From contig DOVP01000066.1 of NCBI GenBank assembly GCA_003520025.1, forward strand, positions 1 through 5,705: 5,705 nucleotides of DNA. Reading direction: 5' to 3'. The stretch is from Phycisphaerales bacterium. Lineage in GTDB: Bacteria > Planctomycetota > Phycisphaerae > Phycisphaerales > SM1A02. Made by a program: the position numbers and the translations under genes. A model generated the notes under the pieces. The model saw only the letters and a list, made by a program, of their open reading frames with translations, searched no databases and had not been told where the DNA came from. This document shows positions 1-5,645 of the stretch, piece by piece (position 1 is the stretch's first letter; every line of letters starts with the position of its first letter).

Positions 1-225
1 CTCAGTCGATCCGGCCGTGGGCTCGGGCGACACGATCTCCAGTCCGGGTGCGGACGCGTCCGATTCTTCGAGCTGATTCTCGAGGATCAGTCGTTCGAAC
101 TCCTCGTCTGCAGTATCGACCATCCGGGTATCGTCGAGATCGAACACGGGGCCGTCCGCCAATGTGGCGTCGAGCTGGTGATCGACGTCCTGAAGCTTGT
201 CTTCCGGTGTGTGTGGTGAGCCCAT
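1..225 (-). CDS. Unrecognised acidic protein, N-terminal 75 residues (runs off the left edge)
   Basis: The frame is open from an ATG at 225-223 to the window edge with no stop, so only the N-terminus is present. The protein begins MGSPHTPEDKLQDVDHQLDA. The 75 visible residues contain 21 Asp/Glu against 3 Lys/Arg, so this part is strongly acidic. There is no signal peptide, membrane segment or cysteine motif. The middle (about residues 38-53) could form a charged helix, while the last 20 residues are rich in Pro, Ser and Ala and look disordered. The start is supported by GAAAGGGG at 236-229, a few bases before the ATG, and by a promoter-like pair at 259-288. The gene is divergent from the HD-GYP gene, with 151 bp between the two starts. 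I do not recognise the family. Another minus-strand frame (2-820) also crosses here but runs antisense through the HD-GYP gene and is rejected. Confidence 0.6.
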   Translation of the reverse strand, partial: MGSPHTPEDKLQDVDHQLDATLADGPVFDLDDTRMVDTADEEFERLILENQLEESDASAPGLEIVSPEPTAGSTE

Positions 226-258
226 AATCCCCTTTCATTTTCATACCCGCTGCGAGCC

Positions 259-288
259 AGTATCCGCAGCGCAGACCCCCCATGTCAA
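259..288 (-). promoter_or_regulatory. Sigma70-type promoter for the acidic-protein gene
   Basis: Read on the minus strand, a perfect -35 box TTGACA (288-283) is followed after 18 bases by GATACT (264-259), which matches the -10 consensus at four of six positions. Transcription would start near 252 and give a leader of about 27 bases that includes the GAAAGGGG ribosome binding site of the gene starting at 225. Position, strand and spacing all agree. I saw no equally good promoter on the plus strand for the divergent HD-GYP gene. Confidence 0.6.
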
Positions 289-376
289 CCTTCAAACGCA
301 TTTCACACCTCATAGAAGCCGAAAGATCCCCATTTCTCAGGGCTTCTCCCCCCAGATCCCCCCAGGAGTTCCCCGC

Positions 377-1042
377 ATGAACCTGCGATTCCCTACGCCC
401 ATCGTGACCGTCCCCGATCCGGACACATCGCTCCAGGCCGTGTGCCCGCTCGATGATGGAACCGGCCTCCCCCCCGAAGCGATCGTGCTGCTTGAGCGAC
501 TCAACGAATGGGACGCTGCATCCGCGCGCCACTGCCGCCGCGTCGCTGCTGCGGCAACCACACTGGGAGAATGGCTCGGACTTCCCGCGATCACGTTGAA
601 TCGGCTTCGACTCGCAGCCTTCCTGCATGACATCGGCAAACTCGTCACCCGGCGCACGATCCTGCGGAAGCCGGGCCGGCTGAGCGACGAGGAGTACACG
701 GAGATCAAGCGGCATGCTGCGGCAGGCGCCAGAATCCTCGGTGATGAGCCTGCCTTCGCTGACATCATCGACATCGTCCACGCCCACCATGAACGGTGGG
801 ATGGGGACGGATACCCGCAAGGTCTGGCTGGCACCGAGATCCCCATCGAAGCCCGCATCATCGCGGTCGTAGACACATGGGACGCGATCACCGCCATGCG
901 CGCCTATGAGCGGCGCCGCCCGGAGTTCCTCTCACTGGCAGAGATCCGTCGATGCGCGGGCAGTCAATTCGACCCCGATATCGCCACCGCCTTCATCGAC
1001 ATGACCTTCGAGCGTCTGCAATCCACTCGCCGATGCGCCTGA
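377..1042 (+). CDS. Stand-alone HD-GYP domain protein, predicted cyclic-di-GMP phosphodiesterase
   Basis: The protein has 221 residues. HD-GYP proteins are metal-dependent phosphodiesterases that degrade the second messenger cyclic-di-GMP. After about 40 residues with no recognisable domain, the whole rest is the HD-GYP fold: H52 in RHCRRV, the HDIGK motif at 84-88, KPGRLSDEE at 98-106, H113, the HH pair at 137-138, the signature GYP at 145-147 (in ERWDGDGYP), D166 and D169 in DTWDAIT, and GSQFDP at 195-200. All metal-ligand positions I can place are present, so it should be active. There is no receiver, PAS, GAF or membrane segment, so any input must come from a partner or from the short N-terminus. 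The usual SDRPYR-like segment reads AMRAYE (173-178). The ATG at 377 is chosen because AGGAG lies at 364-368. An in-frame ATG at 197 would overlap the divergent gene and its promoter and adds 60 residues of low-complexity sequence. Confidence 0.92.
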   Translation: MNLRFPTPIVTVPDPDTSLQAVCPLDDGTGLPPEAIVLLERLNEWDAASARHCRRVAAAATTLGEWLGLPAITLNRLRLAAFLHDIGKLVTRRTILRKPGRLSDEEYTEIKRHAAAGARILGDEPAFADIIDIVHAHHERWDGDGYPQGLAGTEIPIEARIIAVVDTWDAITAMRAYERRRPEFLSLAEIRRCAGSQFDPDIATAFIDMTFERLQSTRRCA

Positions 1043-1057
1043 GTGCGGCATCTGTGG

Positions 1058-1066
1058 TGCTACCAT
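1058..1066 (+). promoter_or_regulatory. Possible extended -10 element of the tRNA-Arg promoter
   Basis: TGC followed by TACCAT forms an extended -10 element (TGn plus four of six consensus bases). It would start transcription about 7 bases before the mature tRNA. No good -35 box is present, and the element begins only 16 bases after the stop codon of the HD-GYP gene, so read-through from that gene is an alternative source of the tRNA. Confidence 0.35.
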
Positions 1067-1079
1067 GACGGGCCCCTTG

Positions 1080-1153
1080 GCCCCGGTAGCTCAGTTGGAT
1101 AGAGCAGGGCTTTCCTAAAGCTCAGGTCGTAGGTTCGAATCCTGCCCGGGGTG
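1080..1153 (+). tRNA. tRNA-Arg, anticodon CCU (reads AGG)
   Basis: The cloverleaf was folded by hand. The acceptor arm is GCCCCGG (1080-1086) with CCGGGGT (1146-1152). The D stem is GCTC (1089-1092) with GAGC (1102-1105). The anticodon stem is GGGCT (1107-1111) with AGCTC (1119-1123) around loop TTCCTAA, giving anticodon CCT at 1114-1116. The variable loop has five bases, and the T arm is GTAGG (1129-1133) with CCTGC (1141-1145) around TTCGAAT. The D loop AGTTGGATA carries A20, a known arginine identity base, and the discriminator is G1153. CCA is not encoded and must be added after transcription. The first acceptor pair is G-U rather than G-C, which is slightly unusual. It lies 37 bp after the HD-GYP stop on the same strand and converges with glpD. 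Confidence 0.96.
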
Positions 1154-1212
1154 CTTTCACAGACTTCCAAGTCATTGGGTTCTTCCGGCCCAATAGCCAA
1201 ATCCTGCCCGGG
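1138..1212 (+). repeat. 13-bp direct repeat of the tRNA-Arg 3' end
   Basis: AATCCTGCCCGGG occurs at 1138-1150, inside the T arm and acceptor stem of the tRNA, and again at 1200-1212 in the same orientation, immediately beyond the glpD stop codon. The two copies are 62 bp apart. Between them are two small inverted repeats: GACTT-CC-AAGTC at 1162-1173 and ATTGGG/CCCAAT at 1174-1194. Duplicated tRNA 3' ends are typical attachment-site products of integrases that use tRNA genes, but no integrase gene or island is visible here. Confidence 0.5.
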
Positions 1213-1213
1213 T

Positions 1214-2791
1214 TCAGGTACTGGAATCTGACCCCATATACCCAGCAGCCAACTCTTGGAACGCCGCAACCCCCTCCACAACCCAATCCTCATCCTGTCC
1301 CAACTCCCCAGCAAGCAGTTCCGCCACATCCTGCGCGCACTCCCCAGCGGCCCGAGCATCGAGCAGCAGCGCCCGAGTCCGCCGCGCCAGCACATCCTCG
1401 ACACTTCGCGCCTGCTCGAACCGCGCCGCATGGACAACTGCGCCCCGCGGATACGGCAGCCGCTGGTGCAACAGTTCATGCCCTCGCTCCACCTCATCAC
1501 ACACACCCACCACTTCCACGGCATCCAACCCGTAGACCCGCAGCCAGTTCTCCTGCGGCATCGCCGGATCCTCGCGATCCAGCCACCCTCGCAAATGCAG
1601 GTCATCGGTCACACACGCTCGCCGCTCCAGTCCACCGATATCGATGGCGTGATCCATCACATCCTCCGCCATCTTTCGATACGTCGTCCACTTGCCGCCG
1701 ACGATGCTTACCAAACCGCTCGGCGATACCAGCACCTCGTGCTCACGTGAGATCTTCTTGGTCGCTTGCCCCTCGTGCCGCACAAGCGGTCGCAGACCGG
1801 CAAACACACTCAGTACATCATCCCACGTCGGATCTCGCTGTAGATACCGCGCCGCGTTGCGAAGAATGAACTCCACTTCCTCGTCCGTCGCCCGTGGTTC
1901 AAGCACGGGCTCGGGAGCGTGCTCATCCGTCGTGCCGACCAGACACCGCTCGTGCCATGGAATCACGAAGAGGATGCGACCGTCATCGGTATGGGGAACC
2001 ATGATGGCAGTGTCGCCCGCCAAGAACGACTGATCCAGCACGAGATGCACACCGCGACTCGGCTCAACGACCGACTCGGCCTCCGGATCATCCATCCGTC
2101 GCACGCTGTTGGAGAAAACACCCGCCGCATTGACGACGACATCGCCCCGAACCTCCACACGATCATCCGACTCCACATCCTTGAACCCAACCCCGCACAC
2201 ATGTCCATCTTCATCATGCAGCAGTTCCGTTACCTCCGCATAGTTCACGATGACCGCCCCGAGATCCGTCGCCGTTCGCATCAACGTCACGCACATTCTC
2301 GCATCATCAAATTGGCCGTCGTGGTACTCCGTCCCGCCATCGAGTCCGTCCGCCTCCAGATTCGGAATGCACGCAAGCGTCTCTTCCGGGCTCAGACTGC
2401 GGGACTTCTCCAAATTGAGTTTCCCTGCAAGCAGGTCATAGAGTTTGAGTCCGATCCCATAGAACGGCCCCTCCCACCACTTGTACCGAGGCACGATGAA
2501 AGCGAGGTTGGTCACCAGATGCGGCGCGTTGCGGTACATGATGCCCCGCTCGTGCAGTGCCTCTCGCACCAGCGAGATATTGCCCTGCTGGAGATACCGC
2601 ACGCCACCGTGCACCAGTTTGGTCGAGCGGCTGCTCGTACCCTTGGCGAAATCGGCCTGCTCAAGCAGCAGAGTGTGGTATCCGCGTGACACCGCGTCCA
2701 CCGCGACACCGAGTCCTGTTGCTCCTCCGCCGATCACGATCACATCGAATGGTCCATTCGCCTCGGCTGCCAAGATCTCATTGCGTTTCAA
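1214..2791 (-). CDS. glpD: FAD-dependent glycerol-3-phosphate dehydrogenase (aerobic, quinone-linked)
   Basis: GlpD oxidises sn-glycerol-3-phosphate to dihydroxyacetone phosphate and passes electrons through FAD to membrane quinones; it is a peripheral inner-membrane enzyme. From the TTG start the protein has 525 residues, a normal length. The N-terminal FAD-binding motif GGGATG is at 21-26, with an acidic residue ending the second strand (E44). The family block GTSSRSTKLVHGGVRYL follows at 51-67. Further conserved pieces are NAAG (221-224), PSRGVHLVLD (244-253), GLRPL (332-336) and GGKWTTYR (365-372). The last 130 or so residues match the C-terminal helical domain of the family. The gene follows glpK with overlapping ends. 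An ATG two codons upstream (2797-2795) directly abuts the AAGGAGG at 2804-2798 with no spacing, whereas the TTG at 2791-2789 has a spacer of six bases. I therefore prefer TTG; either choice changes the protein by two residues. No good terminator follows the stop. Confidence 0.95.
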   Translation of the reverse strand: MKRNEILAAEANGPFDVIVIGGGATGLGVAVDAVSRGYHTLLLEQADFAKGTSSRSTKLVHGGVRYLQQGNISLVREALHERGIMYRNAPHLVTNLAFIVPRYKWWEGPFYGIGLKLYDLLAGKLNLEKSRSLSPEETLACIPNLEADGLDGGTEYHDGQFDDARMCVTLMRTATDLGAVIVNYAEVTELLHDEDGHVCGVGFKDVESDDRVEVRGDVVVNAAGVFSNSVRRMDDPEAESVVEPSRGVHLVLDQSFLAGDTAIMVPHTDDGRILFVIPWHERCLVGTTDEHAPEPVLEPRATDEEVEFILRNAARYLQRDPTWDDVLSVFAGLRPLVRHEGQATKKISREHEVLVSPSGLVSIVGGKWTTYRKMAEDVMDHAIDIGGLERRACVTDDLHLRGWLDREDPAMPQENWLRVYGLDAVEVVGVCDEVERGHELLHQRLPYPRGAVVHAARFEQARSVEDVLARRTRALLLDARAAGECAQDVAELLAGELGQDEDWVVEGVAAFQELAAGYMGSDSST

Positions 2792-4283
2792 TGTCATCCT
2801 CCTTGGCCCAGCCCCGTACACGATCCACCGCCCGTTGCCACGATCGCAGTTTCGCGGCGCGATGATCAGCATCCACTGCCGGCTCGAAACGTCGATCGAC
2901 GGTCCAGTGCCGCGCAATCTCGTCCACCGAGGTGTACACGCCTGAGCCAAGTCCGGCCATGGCCGCCGCGCCCCAGGCCGTGGTCTCAAGCATCTGTGGG
3001 CGAAGCACGGCCGTGTTCAAGACATCCGCCTGTATCTGCATGAGCAAGTCGCTCGCCGCCGCCCCGCCATCGACTCGAAGTTCCCGAAGCGACACGCCGG
3101 AATCCTCCTCCATGGCGGCCAGCACATCATGGACACTGAAGGCGATTCCTTCGAGCGTCGCTCGGGCGATGTGCGCATCGGTTGTACCACGAGTCATTCC
3201 GAAAATCGCAGCGCGGCCCCATGCGTCCCACTCAGGTGCGCCGAGTCCTGCAAATGCCGGCACAAGTACCACGCCCCCGGCGTCCGGAACCGAACCTGCG
3301 AGCGGGTTGACATCGGCTGCCGTGTCGATGATCTTCAGTCCATCACGAAGCCATTGGATCGAGGCGCCACCCATGAAGACGCTCCCCTCCAGCGCGTACT
3401 GCACCTCGCCGCCGCCGAACTGCCACGCGATGGTAGAGAGCAAACCGTGCGAACTCTCCGCACGACACTCGCCCGTATTCATCAACAGGAAGCAGCCGGT
3501 TCCGTAGGTCGTCTTCGCTTCTCCCGCGGAGAGGCAACCCTGCCCAAACAGAGCCGACTGCTGATCACCGATCATGCCATGTACCGCGATGCCGCCGAGT
3601 CCGTCAATCTCTCCAAACACGCCGCTGCATGGAACCACTTCTGGAAGCATGGCCGCGGGAATATTGAACATCGCCAGCAACTGGTCATCCCAGCACATGC
3701 GATCGATGTCGTACAGCATGGTCCGCGCGGCATTACTCACGTCAGTCGCATGCCGTTGCCCCCCGGTCAAACTCCACAACAACCAACACTCGACGGTACC
3801 GAACGCGAGTTTTCCCGCCGCTGCAGCGGCCCGCGCTCCGTTCACATGATCCAGCACCCACTTGAGTTTGCTGGCCGAGAAGTAGGGGTCAAGCACCAAC
3901 CCAGTCCGCTGCTGCACCATCTCGGCTACGCCCGTCTCGGCGTGTAATGCAGCCATCGCTTCGGTGGTTCGGCGATCCTGCCAAACGATCGCGTTGTAGA
4001 TTGGCTCACCGGTCGCGAGGTCCCATACGACGATCGTTTCCCGCTGGTTCGTGATGCCCACCCCCACCACCTCGCTGGCCCGATCGCCCAGATCCTGCAG
4101 CACCGCGCGAAGCGTCTGCATCTGAAGGTCCCGGATCTCAAGCGGATCGTGCTCCACCCAACCAGCGCGAGGATAGTGCTGCGTAAGCTCCTGCTGCGAT
4201 TGCGATTGCGGGCGACCTGTAAGATCGAAGGCCACCGTTCGGCAACTGCTCGTACCAGCATCAAGGGCCAACAGGATTCCCAT
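2778..4283 (-). CDS. glpK: Glycerol kinase
   Basis: GlpK phosphorylates glycerol with ATP to sn-glycerol-3-phosphate, which traps it in the cytoplasm and feeds GlpD. The protein has 501 residues, the normal length for this FGGY-family kinase. The phosphate-binding DAGTSSCR is at 8-15, ITNQRET at 77-83, WQDRRT at 101-106, and the substrate-side DPYFSASK at 132-139. The catalytic aspartate lies in GDQQSALFGQ (D240). YGTGCFLLMNTG is at 260-271, VPAFAGLGAPEWD at 341-353, and the adenosine-side DGGAAASDLLMQIQAD at 405-420. The ATG at 4283 is chosen because AGGAGG lies at 4298-4293; the frame extends 14 codons further upstream without support. The gene overlaps glpD by 14-20 bp. The loop where Gram-positive GlpK carries the histidine phosphorylated by HPr (YHF context) is shortened here and has no such histidine, so that control is probably absent. 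Confidence 0.97.
   Translation of the reverse strand: MGILLALDAGTSSCRTVAFDLTGRPQSQSQQELTQHYPRAGWVEHDPLEIRDLQMQTLRAVLQDLGDRASEVVGVGITNQRETIVVWDLATGEPIYNAIVWQDRRTTEAMAALHAETGVAEMVQQRTGLVLDPYFSASKLKWVLDHVNGARAAAAAGKLAFGTVECWLLWSLTGGQRHATDVSNAARTMLYDIDRMCWDDQLLAMFNIPAAMLPEVVPCSGVFGEIDGLGGIAVHGMIGDQQSALFGQGCLSAGEAKTTYGTGCFLLMNTGECRAESSHGLLSTIAWQFGGGEVQYALEGSVFMGGASIQWLRDGLKIIDTAADVNPLAGSVPDAGGVVLVPAFAGLGAPEWDAWGRAAIFGMTRGTTDAHIARATLEGIAFSVHDVLAAMEEDSGVSLRELRVDGGAAASDLLMQIQADVLNTAVLRPQMLETTAWGAAAMAGLGSGVYTSVDEIARHWTVDRRFEPAVDADHRAAKLRSWQRAVDRVRGWAKEDDIETQ
2798..2804 (-). promoter_or_regulatory. glpD ribosome binding site inside the end of glpK
   Basis: Read on the minus strand this is AAGGAGG, a near-perfect Shine-Dalgarno sequence lying within the last codons of glpK. 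It touches the ATG at 2797-2795 directly but is six bases from the in-frame TTG at 2791-2789, so its position decides in favour of the TTG. Because it lies inside glpK, ribosomes finishing glpK probably help glpD initiation (translational coupling). Confidence 0.7.
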
Positions 4284-4333
4284 CAAAGTCTCCCTCCTGC
4301 GTGAACAGAAGCCAAGATCATGCACATCCGATC

Positions 4334-4363
4334 AACATATCGCCTACGAAAGCGACAAGTCAT
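4334..4363 (-). promoter_or_regulatory. Weak candidate promoter for the glpKD operon
   Basis: On the minus strand ATGACT (4363-4358) and TATGTT (4339-4334) each match the sigma70 consensus at four of six positions and are 18 bases apart. Transcription would begin near 4327, about 44 bases before the glpK start. The location fits, but the match is weak and no operator palindrome for a glycerol regulator stands out. Confidence 0.25.
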
Positions 4364-4637
4364 TGCCCGCCGAGACCATATGAATCAACTCTACAACACC
4401 CCACCACTCCACAGGCATACCTCGCGACAGGGAACTCGTTGCCACAGCGAAGTTTCCAGACCTATCCCCAGCCGAAGGTGTACGAAGCGTGGAGGATCTG
4501 TGACACGGTGATCCGAAAAACATGCCAAGGAAAATCGAGTTAGTTTCAAGGTTGGGGGTGGATGAGATCCGATAAAGAAGACGGCGGCTGTCCGCGTTCG
4601 CCCCTTCCGGATACAGACTTCCTTCTCTTCTCTTCCG

Positions 4638-4675
4638 TCACCTCCAAGCTTCGCGGCTTGGAGGTGATTGTTTTT
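4638..4675 (+). terminator. Strong rho-independent terminator on the plus strand, with no known gene upstream
   Basis: TCACCTCCAAGC (4638-4649) and GCTTGGAGGTGA (4656-4667) form a perfect 12-bp stem with loop TTCGCG, followed by TTGTTTTT. On the minus strand the stem is followed by a purine-rich run with no T tract, so it acts only on plus-strand transcripts. The neighbouring genes on both sides are on the minus strand, so the RNA it ends is unknown. Confidence 0.85.
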
Positions 4676-4691
4676 GGACCCATAAGAGCCT

Positions 4692-4722
4692 CAAAACAGA
4701 GCGGCGGCCCAAAAGCCGCCGC
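4692..4722 (-). terminator. Rho-independent terminator after the small lipoprotein gene
   Basis: GCGGCGGC (4701-4708) and GCCGCCGC (4715-4722) form a perfect 8-bp GC stem with a six-base loop. Read on the minus strand it is followed by TCTGTTTTGA, a moderate T tract, and it starts 26 bases after the lipoprotein stop codon. In the plus direction no T run follows. It probably ends the transcript of the lipoprotein gene and perhaps of the acetyltransferase gene before it. Confidence 0.75.
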
Positions 4723-4748
4723 GATCCCCCACTCCACCCGCATTTCCC

Positions 4749-4988
4749 CTACTGAGCATTCACAAACTGGGTTTTCTGCTCCTCCGACCAGCCATCCCAT
4801 CGAACCTTGCACCCCGGGCAGCAGAACCCGACCGTTTTCCCCTCAAACTCGGCCGTCGCCGCGCCCTCTCCAACCGGGCTCCCAGTAAACGGGCATCCCG
4901 CATTGACCATTCCTGGCGCGGGCTTCGGTCCGGACTGACACCCAACACCCACCAAGGCAGTCACAGCAAGCACAGCAAACATCTTCAT
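4749..4988 (-). CDS. Small cysteine-rich lipoprotein, possible metal-binding (YHS/TRASH-like)
   Basis: The protein has 79 residues. Its N-terminus (MKMFAVLAVTALVGVGCQSG) looks like a lipoprotein signal peptide, with C17 as the likely lipidated cysteine. The -3 residue is G rather than the usual L, so the lipobox is slightly off consensus. The mature part of about 62 residues has C32 in GCPFTGSPV, then EGKTVGFCCPGC with C56, C57 and C60, then an amphipathic end (WSEEQKTQFVNAQ). This Cys-Pro/strand/FCCxxC arrangement resembles small YHS- or TRASH-like domains that bind Cu, Fe or other metals; metal binding is inference. The ATG at 4988 is chosen over longer in-frame starts because AGGAGA lies at 4999-4994 and because it gives a clean signal peptide. 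A second ATG two codons later is possible. The gene lies 64 bp after the acetyltransferase stop. TATCAT at 5038-5033 could be its own -10, but it has no matching -35. Confidence 0.85.
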   Translation of the reverse strand: MKMFAVLAVTALVGVGCQSGPKPAPGMVNAGCPFTGSPVGEGAATAEFEGKTVGFCCPGCKVRWDGWSEEQKTQFVNAQ

Positions 4989-5052
4989 CTCGATCTCCTG
5001 ATTGGGGGCCTGTCTGGCCCGGGAAGCGAGACATGATATCGAAGGTCCCGCC

Positions 5053-5508
5053 TCAAGGGCTGACCGCCTCCGCCGACTGCCGATCGAAGTTTCGCCTCGC
5101 CATGCACAACGCTCTCTGGAACCCCCGAGACTCATACACAGGCGCCACATTTTCATCACAGCAAAGATCGATCATGTAGAGATCGGCGTAACGAGCGAGC
5201 AACCGTTCGATCAGTGTTCTGGCAATCCCCCGGCCCTGATACGCCGGAAGCACCTCAAGCAGTGGGATGTAGGCGGCCAGGATTCCGTCTGAGATCGCAT
5301 TGATGAAGCCCACGACTTGACCAGTCGACTCGTCCACAGCAACCTCAACCGCGTGGCTGCCAGCCAGAATCGCAAGGTGTCGGTGCGTCTCCGGAGGATC
5401 GGGCCAGCCGACGAAGAAGCCAGTCAGGTGCTCGGCCTCGACTCCTGTCAGATCGGATCGGAAGGCGATCCCGCTGAGTGGGTCATCGGTTGATGGCGAT
5501 GATTGCAT
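5053..5508 (-). CDS. GNAT-family N-acetyltransferase
   Basis: The protein has 151 residues and is a single GNAT domain, an enzyme type that moves an acetyl group from acetyl-CoA to an amine. The strand before motif A reads VVGFINAISDGILAAYIPLLEV (starting at 65). It is followed by the acetyl-CoA pyrophosphate-binding loop QGRGIA (91-96, in LPAYQGRGIARTLIERLL) and a motif-B-like end, YMIDLCCDENVAPVYESRGF (111-130). Early residues WPDPPETHRHL (35-45) are typical of one common bacterial subgroup of unknown substrate. The substrate cannot be read from the sequence. The start at 5508 is chosen because GAGGAA lies at 5519-5514; another in-frame ATG nine codons upstream has no such site. The gene precedes the small lipoprotein gene on the same strand and may be cotranscribed with it, as I see no terminator in the 64-bp gap. 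No clear promoter was found upstream. Confidence 0.9.
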   Translation of the reverse strand: MQSSPSTDDPLSGIAFRSDLTGVEAEHLTGFFVGWPDPPETHRHLAILAGSHAVEVAVDESTGQVVGFINAISDGILAAYIPLLEVLPAYQGRGIARTLIERLLARYADLYMIDLCCDENVAPVYESRGFQRALCMARRNFDRQSAEAVSP

Positions 5509-5582
5509 ACGAGTTCCTCGTGTGGCTGTTCGCACATTGCTTCTTGAATCACCTTGAAGATGGTTTGATGCAGTGTAGAGGA

Positions 5583-5619
5583 ACCAAAGAACGACCCCCC
5601 CTGCGATGTGCAGAGGGGG
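5583..5619 (-). terminator. Hairpin with weak T tract, probable minus-strand terminator
   Basis: CCCCCCTGC (5596-5604) pairs with GCAG-A-GGGGG (5610-5619) as a nine-base-pair stem with one bulged A and a five-base loop. Read on the minus strand it is followed by a run containing TCGTTCTTTGG, moderately T-rich. In the plus direction no T tract follows closely. It would end a minus-strand gene entering from beyond 5705 and insulate the acetyltransferase gene. Confidence 0.45.
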
Positions 5620-5645
5620 CGAGTGTGTGGTTTGATTGGTGGGAG

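Larger units (their letters stand above)
4284..4748. other. 465-bp intergenic region without a convincing protein gene
   Basis: This gap separates the glpK start from the stop of the small lipoprotein gene. Short frames exist on the plus strand (for example 4301-4543 and 4562-4888), but they lack convincing ribosome binding sites and recognisable motifs, and the second runs straight through two terminators. Features seen are the weak glpK promoter, a plus-strand hairpin-rich stretch (GGAT-GAG-ATCC at 4560-4570 and a bulged stem at 4581-4597), a strong plus-strand terminator at 4638-4675 and a minus-strand terminator at 4692-4722. Because nothing recognisable on the plus strand feeds the first terminator, a small RNA is possible. 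Confidence 0.6.

Noticed and set aside
197..376. Sixty-residue N-terminal extension of the HD-GYP gene
   Set aside because: It would overlap the divergent gene's start and promoter, while a good AGGAG site is placed correctly for the ATG at 377.
2..820. 272-residue minus-strand frame through the left end
   Set aside because: It is antisense to the clear HD-GYP gene and has no recognisable motifs. The other minus frame ending at 225 has a promoter and a ribosome binding site.
1174..1194. ATTGGG/CCCAAT hairpin as a terminator for the tRNA or for glpD
   Set aside because: The stem is short and no T tract follows on either strand, so I list it only as local structure between the repeats.
1060..1605. 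181-residue minus-strand frame crossing the tRNA and the end of glpD
   Set aside because: Its C-terminal part is the antisense reading of the tRNA-Arg gene, a well-known source of false protein predictions, and the rest is an alternative frame of glpD.
1919..2689. Long plus-strand frame inside glpD
   Set aside because: It is a shadow of the conserved glpD reading frame on the opposite strand and is full of Arg, His and Ile without domain structure.
3129..3947. Long plus-strand frame inside glpK
   Set aside because: It is antisense to the strongly conserved glycerol kinase motifs and has no family resemblance of its own.
4499..4514. TGTGA-containing sequence as a CRP-type operator near glpK
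   Set aside because: Only one half-site matches, the second half is wrong, and it lies more than 200 bases from the glpK start.
4301..4543. 80-residue plus-strand frame after the glpK start
   Set aside because: There is no ribosome binding site before it, no motif, and a random-looking composition; its start overlaps the glpK leader.
4562..4888. 108-residue plus-strand frame
   Set aside because: It runs through a strong terminator and then antisense into the lipoprotein gene, so it is not a plausible protein gene.
5006..5020. GGGCC/GGCCC stem between the acetyltransferase and lipoprotein genes as a terminator
   Set aside because: The stem has only five pairs and is followed by C and A residues, not a T tract, in the direction of transcription.
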